Source: CBDCYS01 sp965224215
GTDB taxonomy: Bacteria; Acidobacteriota; Terriglobia; Bryobacterales; UBA6623
Length of the DNA: 64,000 nucleotides
Direction: 5' to 3'
Assembly (NCBI GenBank): GCA_965224215.1
Contig: CBDCYS010000078.1
Span: 52,713-116,712 of the forward strand
Shown in pieces: positions 56,796-64,000 of the stretch. The position numbers and the translations under genes are program-made. Positions within the stretch are counted from its first letter, which is position 1, and each line of letters starts with the position of its first letter. Under the pieces are notes generated by a model. The model had not been told where the DNA came from. It searched no databases and saw nothing but the letters and a program-made list of their open reading frames with translations.

Positions 56796-57844
56796 CCTGC
56801 TTATACGGTTGTTTCAGCAAGCCCCAAGATGTTGGGGTGGAGGTCATCGCGTCTTGTCCAGGTCACGCGCGCGGCGGATGTGGGCGTAAGGCGTAGGAGT
56901 GTGTTGAGTTCCGAGACCGAGGAGGGTTTGGAAGGCTGCCATTGGGGTCTTGCGGCGGTTGTGTCGAAACACGAACTCATCGAGGTAAACCTGAAGCTGA
57001 GCGCGGCTCACGCCGTGGTACGTTCCGGTCAGCCATTGCTGCAGGTTGCCAATGGCACGATCCGCCAGCGGCACCACCGACTTGGCGCCTTTCCGCAAGT
57101 CAGTCCGGTGAGGTTGCGGACGAGAGACGTGTTTGTAGCCGGCCTCTTCGAGGGCGGTAAAGGTCTTCAGACCGTCTGTGTAGATGGTCGAGCCGGGAAC
57201 AACGTTCTGGGCAAGAAACCTGTCGATCGTCACCTTCTTGAAGTCTGGAATAACGGACATGCGAACGCGCCCGGAGCGCTTCCCGCGTTTCTCAACAGCG
57301 ACCATCACAAGGGCCGCACGGCGCCCCTTCAGTTGCCGGCTGCCTCGCAAACCTGCTTGCGGGCCGCCAATCCAGGTGTCATCGACCTCTACTTCTCCGT
57401 GCAAGGGCTCGCGAGCTGCGTTCACCATGGCCCGTCGCAGTTTGTGCAACATCATCCAGGCGGTTTCGTAGCGCGACAGGCCGAGCTGACGCTGCAGTAG
57501 CAGCGCCGACACACCTCGTTTATCAGTTGTCATCAGGTACGCAGCCCAAAACCAAACCGTCAGCGGGGTCTTCGTATTGTGGAGCACCGTTCCCGACGTC
57601 AACGAGACCTGGTGTCGACACGCCGCGCACTGCCACCGTAGTTTCTGCTCGAGAATGTAGGCCTGCCGATGCCCACACTGAGGACAAAGGAACCCGTCGG
57701 GCCAACGACAAGCAGCCAGGTACTTCTGGCAAGCCTCCTCGGTCGCGAACTCCACCTGAAACTGACGCAGACTCTTCGGAAACGGCGGCCGGGCCACGCC
57801 CTACCCTACATCTTGGGGCTTGCTGAAACAACCGTATAAGCAAG
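56796..57844 (-). mobile_element. second IS1595-family element (distinct from the one at 30431)
   Basis: 1,049 bp with inverted termini starting CYTGCTTATACGGTTGTTTC and flanked by the 8-bp direct repeat AGCCAGTT at 56788-56795 and 57845-57852. The termini and transposase differ from the element at 30431, so two IS1595 lineages are present. Confidence 0.93.
56844..57797 (-). CDS. IS1595-family transposase
   Basis: 317 residues, intact. Zinc ribbon CPQCGHRQAY/CAACRHQVSLTSGT, then the DDE domain: VEVDDTWIGGPQAG, TIYTDGLKTFTALEEAGY and LQVYLDEFVFRHNRR. Related to the transposase at 30481 in layout but clearly diverged in sequence. Confidence 0.94.
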   Translation of the reverse strand: MARPPFPKSLRQFQVEFATEEACQKYLAACRWPDGFLCPQCGHRQAYILEQKLRWQCAACRHQVSLTSGTVLHNTKTPLTVWFWAAYLMTTDKRGVSALLLQRQLGLSRYETAWMMLHKLRRAMVNAAREPLHGEVEVDDTWIGGPQAGLRGSRQLKGRRAALVMVAVEKRGKRSGRVRMSVIPDFKKVTIDRFLAQNVVPGSTIYTDGLKTFTALEEAGYKHVSRPQPHRTDLRKGAKSVVPLADRAIGNLQQWLTGTYHGVSRAQLQVYLDEFVFRHNRRKTPMAAFQTLLGLGTQHTPTPYAHIRRARDLDKTR

Positions 57845-58034
57845 AGCCAGTTAAGGTGACTGTCCCTCAGGACCCCGTTGGTGATGTGGTGCGGTGCGCC
57901 CGCCGCAACCACACGAGTGGTGCTGGTGTCCGTGGATGCTCCGATTGTCGCACGGTACCCCGGCTGCCGGGTGCCTTTAATCGGGCTCTGCCCCTACTTT
58001 TCCCTACTTTTCCCACCCGTTCAGACGAGTTGAT

Positions 58035-59519
58035 TCATCTTGCTGTCTCGCCACTTTCATCGACCGACAGCGACTCATATGCGGCTCTTATTGGACGAAA
58101 CAAGCTGGAATCGAACTTCGCGTATCGTCTCTCGCGGGGCAGCTTATCGGAAAGAATCTCAATGTTGCTCCAGCCTCGTGCGGGCTGCGATGGGAGGTCG
58201 AAGTTAGGATTATCGATGACGAGCGCACGTATTGTCGTTTCGCCTCTAGCTCGGGCCGAATAGCTTCGGTGTGTTCCATCAATGATCACAAGTGACCCAT
58301 CCGGGAGTCGTTCGACTATGGGTGGGCTGATCAAGGGCCAGGGTGAGCCGTCTACGTATGCGAAATCTGGAAGATTGTGTCGCGCTCGCAAGGCGGCCAA
58401 TTGGTGGATACGGAAAAGCTTGAACGACTCCAGAGTGCTCGTTGCGGGCCGGAGCGCGCTGAGATCGACCTCTTCGAGACGGACGCGAAGTCGTTCGTAC
58501 TGTTTCACGTGTGTCCTGAGCGCCGAGATGACGGTTTCAGGGCTTAGCTCACGCACTTGCACAGGCTTCGCCTGAATGACATCCAGTCCGGTCCAGATCT
58601 TGTCGAACCAGTCAGTGACCACGTCAAGGAGACTCTCCTCATCCGGCATACGAAACAGGAGCGCGCGGGGCTTTTCGACAATAATGGCGGCGGCCACAGC
58701 TGTCCTCGGACCAACAATCGCAAAACGCGGGCGAGGCACTTCCGACCGATACGCCAGGGACAGCCCGAGATGCGTGGCGATCGATGCAATGTTAGGCACG
58801 TTCGCCGCGGAGTGCTGTAAGAGTCGCATCTCTCGTCCGTCAAGTGCCGCTCCGATCAATGCAACTTGTAGTTCGCGTAGCCAGGACACGTCGCCTGCCG
58901 AGATCCAGACCGGCCCGCTCGACGCTGTGATCAGATCGAGCGTCTGGTAAAGCATTCCCTCGCGGTCGCCTGCTCCGCGAGGCTTGCCTGCGGTCTGCGG
59001 TCCATCCGCACCATACAGCGAAGGAAGCGGCGGATCCCAGAAGTGTGCACCTCTGAACCTGTCAAAGAAGGGCTTGTTCGAACTTCGAAGGTCTTCCGCG
59101 ATGTCGCCCGGAAAGTGCTCGACTGCGATCCCCTCATAGATCAGGTACATCTCACCACGGCCGGTAATCCTGGGGTCGGGATCCAACGTGCCAATGTAAA
59201 CGGTCTTGATTCCGGCTTCCGCAACCCGGATCGCGCAGGGAACTTTTTCGGGGTCGCGCTTAATACAGGGTTCAAGCGTGACGAAGAGCGTGCACTTGGA
59301 GGGTTCGATGCCTTGGCTGGCTACCTTTTCCAGCAAGCAGAATTTCGCGTGCCTCTTTGGCGTCTCGCCGCGAAATGATGTCGCGAGAATGTTGCCGTCA
59401 CTGTCAGCGAGGAGGGCGCCGACCAGCGGATGTTCCCTCTCATCCTCGCGCACGGACTTCTTCGCCGTTGCCACGGCAACCTCACACAACTCGCGGATTA
59501 TTTCAGGCGTAAGCGGCAT
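58035..59519 (-). CDS. deaminase-like / ParB-like fusion protein, unknown function
   Basis: About 494 residues from MPLTPEIIREL. Residues 1-135 resemble RibD/dCMP-type zinc deaminases: HPLVGALLADSDGNIL, a HAK where HAE is expected (RHAKFCLLEKV), and TLEPCIKRDPEKVPCAIRVA with two Cys ligands spaced as in RibD. Residues about 190-330 form an alpha/beta region of unknown family (VWISAGDVSWLRELQVALIGAALDGREMRLL). The C-terminal part contains LPDGSLVIIDGTHRSYSARARGETTIRALVI, like a ParB/sulfiredoxin core with its IDGTHR loop. I do not recognise the whole architecture. Zn-ligand retention with loss of the catalytic Glu suggests a sensing or binding role; phage defence is a guess from the neighbourhood. 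Confidence 0.6.
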   Translation of the reverse strand: MPLTPEIIRELCEVAVATAKKSVREDEREHPLVGALLADSDGNILATSFRGETPKRHAKFCLLEKVASQGIEPSKCTLFVTLEPCIKRDPEKVPCAIRVAEAGIKTVYIGTLDPDPRITGRGEMYLIYEGIAVEHFPGDIAEDLRSSNKPFFDRFRGAHFWDPPLPSLYGADGPQTAGKPRGAGDREGMLYQTLDLITASSGPVWISAGDVSWLRELQVALIGAALDGREMRLLQHSAANVPNIASIATHLGLSLAYRSEVPRPRFAIVGPRTAVAAAIIVEKPRALLFRMPDEESLLDVVTDWFDKIWTGLDVIQAKPVQVRELSPETVISALRTHVKQYERLRVRLEEVDLSALRPATSTLESFKLFRIHQLAALRARHNLPDFAYVDGSPWPLISPPIVERLPDGSLVIIDGTHRSYSARARGETTIRALVIDNPNFDLPSQPARGWSNIEILSDKLPRERRYAKFDSSLFRPIRAAYESLSVDESGETAR

Positions 59520-59594
59520 ACCCACTCTCCGCTCCTGGAGCAATCACTGAATGCAAAGGAAAAATAGGAAAGGTGGGTATCCGACAGTGTCAAC

Positions 59595-61399
59595 GCCAAG
59601 TAGAAATGTCCTAATCGCTGCCAAGTAGAAATGTCCGCTTTGGGGCAGGTGGCTGGAGAGGCGATGGTAGAGTGGTTGGCGTTGAGGGCAGGGTCGCGCC
59701 TGCTCTTGATGCCCAAGGCCGAAGCGATGGAGCTGGCTCCCAAGCAATCGGCTGAAGCAGACGACCCTCTGGCCTCCCGGTCAGAGGGTTTTCTGTTCGT
59801 GACAGAGATTGCTTTGGTGAAGCTTCGGAGCGGAGGCCTTGGGCTTCGCCAACGCGACGATCGCCGGGCGCCGTTTGCCCGGCGCTCCCCATAGCGTCTT
59901 GGTTTGGCAGCGACTGCCAACTCAGCGCATCGGCCCGATGGGCGCTCCGCATAGAGTCTTGGTTTGGCAGCGACTCCTAGTCCTGCGTATCGTCTCGCCG
60001 AGCGCCGGATGCCTGCGCCGCTTGCCACACAGGCGGGCTGTCTTTCAGATCGAAGTCCTTCATCCAGTCGCTGCTTCGCTTGCCGGCAGCTTTGCCGCCA
60101 GCCTTCTCGGCCGCTGCCGCAGCGGGTTCCGCCTGGGCGCTCTTGGGCTGCGGGCGCTCCGATTGGGGCTGCGCGCCGCAGCGATTCAGCGCCAGTTCGT
60201 GCTTGCCGCAGCGCGCGGCCAGGACGCCGTCCAGGCGTCTCTCCACCCGCACTCGGCTGTTTCGCAGACCCGGCACAATCGCCTTGCGGTCGATTTGATA
60301 GCTCTTTCCCGGAAGCGAATCGTGTAGTCGTTGGCGACCCGCCGCGTCTCGACGTGGCTCAGCGCCGAGTCCAGATCGTGCTCGGGACCTAGCTCGCGAT
60401 GCGCCTCGTCGGGGTGAGCCGGCTGCACCCGCAACGTGGCGTTCCACCAGTGCAGAAACTCGCTTTCCAGGTAGGCGTTGGCCTGTTCGATCGTCGTGGC
60501 CCCGGCCACCCGCAGACCCTTCACCAGGCGGTCCTGGGCGGTGCCAAAGCTGCGCTCGACGCGGCCTTTGGCCTGCGGCGAATAGGCCGTGATCGATTCG
60601 ATGTCCAGCTCCTGGAGCGCCCGTCCGATCTGCGTGGGAGGCAAGAGCTTGGGATCCTCGCCGGCGCTGTTTTTGGGCGTGTTGACAAACAGGCTGGCGC
60701 GGTCGGTGTAGAAGGCTACGGGTCGGCCGTTTTGTTCCAGATACGTCTTCAGCAAACGGCGATTCTCTTCGCCCGAGTCGTGCCGGACGAAGCGCGCCAG
60801 CAACTCGCTGCTGGCGTCGTCGATCATGCCGATCAGGTACAGCTTCTCCCCGCGTCCCTCCAGCCAGTCGTGCTCGGAGGTGTCCCATTGCACCAGCTCG
60901 CCGCGGCAACTGCGGCGGGGCCGCCACGGATGCGGGCGTCCTGACTTGCGGCGGCGGGGCTTCCACAGGCCCGCGGCGGCCATCCAGCCCCGCAGCGTTT
61001 CGCGGCCGACTTGGACGCCGTGGCGCTGCTCGAGATACTCCGCCGCCAGAGTCGGGCCAAAGCCGGCGTAGACGGGTTGGGAGAGGATTGCCACGGCTTG
61101 TTTTTCCGCCTTGGCGCTGAGCTTGCGGTTGGACGCGCGGCCCCGCGCGGCATGGACCACGGCCTGGTCGCCTTCGCTGCGAAGCTTCGCCAGCAGCCGC
61201 CTCAGATGCCGTTCGCTGAGGCCCGTCTGCTGGGCGGCCTGCTTTTGCGTGATGAGTTTTTTGTCTGCTTTGCGCAGCGCCACCAGCCGGTCGCGCTCTC
61301 GTTGTGTCATTAGTAGTTGTCCTTGCTTGCTCACCCCTCCAGGCTGACCTTGTCAATAGGACATTTCTACTTGGCACGTTTAGGACATTATCACTCGGC
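59595..61399 (-). mobile_element. ISNCY/IS1202-type element
   Basis: About 1.8 kb. Each end carries two tandem copies of a GCCAAGTAGAAATGTCCT-like motif about 25 bases apart, in opposite orientation at the two ends (59595-59636 left, 61352-61399 right). The outermost right copy reads GCCGAGTGATAATGTCCT. The second IS110 copy begins only 5 bases beyond the right end. Target duplication not identified. Confidence 0.75.
59977..61334 (-). pseudogene. ISNCY-family transposase, one-base frameshift
   Basis: An N-terminal helix-turn-helix (LITQKQAAQQTGLSERHLRRLLAKL) is followed by an rve-type DDE domain: GELVQWDTSEHDWLEGRG (Asp), AFYTDRASLFVN (Asp) and YSPQAKGRVERSFG (Glu). The frame from 61334 keeps family sequence to NDYTIRF, then shifts. 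Inserting one G in the run at 60308-60310 links it to GKSYQIDRKAIVPGLRNSRV and a C-terminal Lys/Ala-rich tail ending at 59977, giving about 452 residues. Confidence 0.88.
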
Positions 61400-61404
61400 A
61401 GCGG

Positions 61405-62695
61405 CAGCAGAGGGAAAGGGGATTCGCTGCTCGTAGCGGTCTGCTAAGATTCGCATTTCTCAGCGCTAGCCTGCCACTCGCGGGTTCGTCTGGTAAAACG
61501 GATCGAAGTCCACATCCTGACGCCACAGCAGGTGCATCAGCACAGCCAGTTTGCGCGCCACCGCCACGATCGCTTTGCGCTTCGCGCAAGGGCCGCCGCG
61601 TGCCGCCAATCCCAGTCCCCAGCGCCGCAAGTCCGAATCTTCCCCGTGATATCCCAGAATGTATTGCGAACATTGCACCAGCAGTCGCCGCAATAATCGG
61701 TCACCGCTTTTGGTAATACTCAACTGCGGTGAGCGTTCGCCCGAGTCGCGGCGCTGGGGCCGCAGCCCCATCCGGGGCCCGGCGTCTCGACTGCTCCCGA
61801 GCCGCTGCGGATCGTTGTCCAGATTCAACACGAATGCCAGCGAGGTGATCGGTCCCACTCCGCGGATCGAGCGTAAACCTTGCGTGGCGGGATATTTTCC
61901 CTCCGCCAGCTTCTCGATATGTTTGTCATAGCGGAGGATTGCGGCGCTGACGTGTTGGATCACCTCGAGCAACGGCTCGAGCGCGACCCGCAGCTCGTCG
62001 GGCAACTGGGGACTGGCTTTCTTTACGAAGGCCGCGCTGCTCGAAGCCGGCAAGCGGCCCCCGAAACTCTTCACGGTGCCGCGCACGCTGTTGATCAGTT
62101 TCGTGCGTGTCTCGACCAGGGTTTCCCGCGCTTTCAGCACGGCGCGGTCGCATTGGCTGGCCAGCGAACGGGGCTCGACGGCGTTCAGCATCTCGGGCAT
62201 CCGCAGCCCCAACTCGGCCAGCCGTTCGGCGTCGCTGCGATCGTCCTTCGACAGCGATTGGGTGATCAGCGCCAGGCGGTGCGTGTCGGCCATCAGCGGC
62301 TCGTGCCCCAGCCGCTCGAGCAAGCGGTAGATCCAGTTGGCGTGGCAGCCGGCTTCGAGCACCACCCGCATCGCGGCCCAGCCGCCGAAGTAGCGCTCGA
62401 ACGCTGCCGGCGAGGTGCTCAGCTTCTTGCGCTCGACGATGTTGCCGTCCAGATCGATCAAGCAGACATGGCTGTGCTTATCGCCCAGATCCACCCCGGC
62501 TACGACGTTTAGGCCTTGTTCGATCATCTTTTGCTTCGACACTTCTCTGAAAGTTTTGCTATTGTTTTTCATGGCTCGTCATCCTCCTTTTTTTCGTAAT
62601 GGAAAAAACCTGGGATCGCCACCGCAGGCGGCGAAGCCCGTTTGGGGAGTTTAGCTCACTCCCCGGATGACGAGCCTCCTCATTTCATCTCTGTC
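61405..62695 (-). mobile_element. IS110-family element, copy B
   Basis: Inverted near-identical copy of the element at 11017-12306. Its 5' noncoding end lies at about 62573-62695 and carries the same nested hairpins. It directly abuts the ISNCY element, as if it used that terminus as a target. Confidence 0.88.
61466..62572 (-). CDS. IS110-family transposase, copy B (intact)
   Basis: 368 residues, differing from copy A at only a handful of positions (for example SKQKM for SKRKM, SSAAFVKK for RSEAFVKK, PQRRDSGERS for PKRRDSGECS). The DEDD residues and C-terminal domain are preserved, so both copies probably encode active recombinase. Confidence 0.93.
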   Translation of the reverse strand: MKNNSKTFREVSKQKMIEQGLNVVAGVDLGDKHSHVCLIDLDGNIVERKKLSTSPAAFERYFGGWAAMRVVLEAGCHANWIYRLLERLGHEPLMADTHRLALITQSLSKDDRSDAERLAELGLRMPEMLNAVEPRSLASQCDRAVLKARETLVETRTKLINSVRGTVKSFGGRLPASSSAAFVKKASPQLPDELRVALEPLLEVIQHVSAAILRYDKHIEKLAEGKYPATQGLRSIRGVGPITSLAFVLNLDNDPQRLGSSRDAGPRMGLRPQRRDSGERSPQLSITKSGDRLLRRLLVQCSQYILGYHGEDSDLRRWGLGLAARGGPCAKRKAIVAVARKLAVLMHLLWRQDVDFDPFYQTNPRVAG

Positions 62696-62733
62696 TCGAC
62701 GGGTTGATGTTGTGGTGGCCAGGGGGGCGGCGA

Positions 62734-63145
62734 CTACTGCACCACGAACTCAGCGAACAATACTTCCTTGACTTCGCCCCCTTCGACCAACGGGGGAGAG
62801 ACGCTCCCGAATCTCGCTACGAAAGCCTTCCTTGCCCTCTGGATCAGTCAATTCCTTGAAGGTTTTCGATGAAATCAATGTCAGCACCTGATCCCGTAGC
62901 TTTGCCATCAGCAGGGCGTCCTCAGTCACCTCAAGCACCTTTTCCTCCGGCGATACGGCCAGTTTCAACTGCAGTTTGGCGTAGCGCTCTCCCGAAGCGT
63001 CATTGATGTTCGTCAAGAAAGTTTCCATCTCGACGATGCCGACCGTTTCCTTGACTTCCTCTTCTTCCTCATCCCCGCATCCGGCGGCAAGCGCCATCAT
63101 GAGCGTCACGAGCAGAATGCTAGTCCACTTTCTTTCTTTTCTACT
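62734..63145 (-). pseudogene. fliL: FliL-like flagellar protein with C-terminal frameshift
   Basis: The GTG at 63145 follows GGAGG and overlaps the motB stop. The body matches FliL (VGIVEMETFLTNINDASGERYAKLQLKLAVSPEEKVL, then MAKLRDQVLTLISSKTFKEL). FliL normally strengthens the MotAB stator. The N-terminus here ends in LAAGCGDEEEEE, a lipobox, rather than a simple membrane anchor. One extra base in the five-C run (62792-62796) alters the end; correcting it gives RLSPLVEGGEVKEVLFAEFVVQ and a stop at 62734, the normal FliL ending. As given, translation ends at 62750 with a wrong tail. Confidence 0.82.
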
Positions 63146-63926
63146 CACCTGGGGCGCCTCCGTTTGACTCACGTCCGTTGTCGTTCCCTGAGCCCAACTC
63201 GTTTAACTGCATCTTGTCGACGTCCCCTTCTTCCACCGTGAAGACGAACTCGATTCGGCGATTGGACGCGCGCCCGTTTGCCGTGCCGTTGTCCGCTACG
63301 GGCACTGAATGCGCCTGGCCGATGGCTCTCATTCGCTCGGGGGGCACGCCCTTTTCGGCCATGTAACGCACCGCCTGCCCAGCTCTCGCGGCCGACAACT
63401 CCCAGTTGCTAGGGAACGCAGATGTCGAGATCGGAACGTTGTCGGTGTGGCCAACCACGTCCACCGAGCGTGAGACCGAGGAAATATACTTCGCCAAGGC
63501 ATCGAGCACCGGCAGTGCCTCTGAATTGATGCGGGCTTCACCGGAGCCGAAGATTAGATCCCCTTCGAGCTGCATGACCACGCCGTGCTTGTTTATTTTC
63601 GCGCTGCCGCCGCCCTCGACACCGGCCTGCTTCAATATCTCGTTCAACTGCTGAGCGATGTCCTTAGCTGCCGCCCCCCCGTCTCCCTCTTTGGGATTCT
63701 CGTGGGACATCAGCTTGCTTCCTGATGGGACGTCGGAAAGCGCAAGCTCGGATTTCAACCCCAGCGCGTTTTTCACCGACCCGATCATCGCTTGGAACTT
63801 GACGTTCTCCGTATTGGAGAAGGACAACAATAGAACGAAAAAGGTAAGCAAAAGCGACATTAAGTCCGCGAATGTGACCATCCACTCCGGTGCGCCGACT
63901 TTACACTCTTCGCATTCTTGCTCCAC
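63141..63926 (-). CDS. motB: flagellar stator protein MotB
   Basis: 261 residues from a GTG that overlaps the motA stop (TAGTG). A single membrane helix with the proton-binding Asp is in PEWMVTFADLMSLLLTFFVL near residue 18. A plug/linker follows, then an OmpA-like peptidoglycan-binding domain (DVVGHTDNVPIS, NWELSAARAGQAVRYMAEKG, GRASNRRIEFVF). With MotA it forms the proton-driven stator. An acidic Cys-containing N-terminal start (EQECEECKVGA) is unusual. Confidence 0.95.
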   Translation of the reverse strand: MEQECEECKVGAPEWMVTFADLMSLLLTFFVLLLSFSNTENVKFQAMIGSVKNALGLKSELALSDVPSGSKLMSHENPKEGDGGAAAKDIAQQLNEILKQAGVEGGGSAKINKHGVVMQLEGDLIFGSGEARINSEALPVLDALAKYISSVSRSVDVVGHTDNVPISTSAFPSNWELSAARAGQAVRYMAEKGVPPERMRAIGQAHSVPVADNGTANGRASNRRIEFVFTVEEGDVDKMQLNELGSGNDNGRESNGGAPGE

Positions 63927-64000
63927 TACTCGGATTTCTCCTTCTCTTCCGCTGCGTTGTCCGCCGCATTGCGCAACTTGGGAGCCACGAACCCCTTGAG
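63926..64000 (-). CDS. motA: flagellar motor protein MotA, C-terminus only
   Basis: The last 24 codons run off the right edge: LKGFVAPKLRNAADNAAEEK then EKSE and stop at 63926-63928. Position directly before motB with overlapping stop/start supports the call; the catalytic part is outside the window. Confidence 0.7.
   Translation of the reverse strand, partial: LKGFVAPKLRNAADNAAEEKEKSE

Noticed and set aside
59977..61377. A separate 466-codon gene overlapping the ISNCY transposase
   Set aside because: Only its last third has family sequence; the first part is an out-of-frame reading. It is better explained as the frameshifted C-terminus of the transposase.
1..64000. tRNA or rRNA genes
   Set aside because: Scanned for T-loop like GGTTCRANTC patterns with acceptor pairing and for conserved rRNA segments; nothing convincing was found.

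Overview
The window looks like a chromosomal segment of a high-GC, flagellated, Gram-negative soil or marine-type bacterium. Acidobacteriota (Solibacter/Bryobacter-like) is my best guess. It rests on the mixture of NtrYX, MacAB-like genes, DUF1501 and PQQ/cytochrome c genes, FG-GAP lipoproteins, a probable selenoprotein and heavy insertion-sequence load. No marker gene here proves it. No rRNA, tRNA or CRISPR array was found.

Layout. 1-3.5 kb: an IS1182-type transposase running off the left edge and an IS110-type transposase carrying an amber stop. 3.5-10.7 kb: glycerate 2-kinase, a catalase-like protein, a MacA/MacB-like pair without its permease, a 250-bp hairpin-rich element with terminal inverted repeats, and a lipoprotein with a CmcI-type domain. 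11-15.4 kb: an IS110 element, then an IS1380 element nested inside a palindromic IS1595 remnant. 15.6-25.6 kb: dnaB, a periplasmic peroxiredoxin with in-frame TGA at its active-site cysteine (probable selenoprotein), accA, dnaE and a methyltransferase-glycosyltransferase. 25.7-32 kb: a decayed PQQ dehydrogenase, a diheme cytochrome c, and a benzoylformate decarboxylase gene split by a 530-bp IS1380-derived element that itself carries an IS1595. 32-46.6 kb: a degenerate response regulator, an amidohydrolase, the translation cluster rplM-rpsI-rpsB-tsf-pyrH-frr, ntrYX and two toxin-antitoxin pairs. 46.7-51 kb: a large secreted glycoside-hydrolase-like protein and an NHL propeller. 51.2-53.7 kb: a PARIS-like defence pair (ATPase plus DUF4435 nuclease), broken by a second copy of the 530-bp element and by a frameshift. 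54-59.5 kb: malate synthase, a cupin, a DUF1501 remnant, a second IS1595 and a deaminase-like/ParB-like fusion. 59.6-62.7 kb: an ISNCY element beside a second IS110 copy. 62.7-64 kb: fliL, motB and the end of motA.

Three themes stand out. First, nested mobile elements can be resolved to the base by their target-site duplications; removing them in silico restores two host genes in frame. Second, genes carry single-base lesions at an unusual rate, from real decay or from assembly error. Third, short tandem repeats with periods of 14-16 bp recur in and around housekeeping genes. The best candidates for new biology are the selenocysteine peroxiredoxin, the deaminase/ParB-like fusion and the hairpin-rich element after macB.
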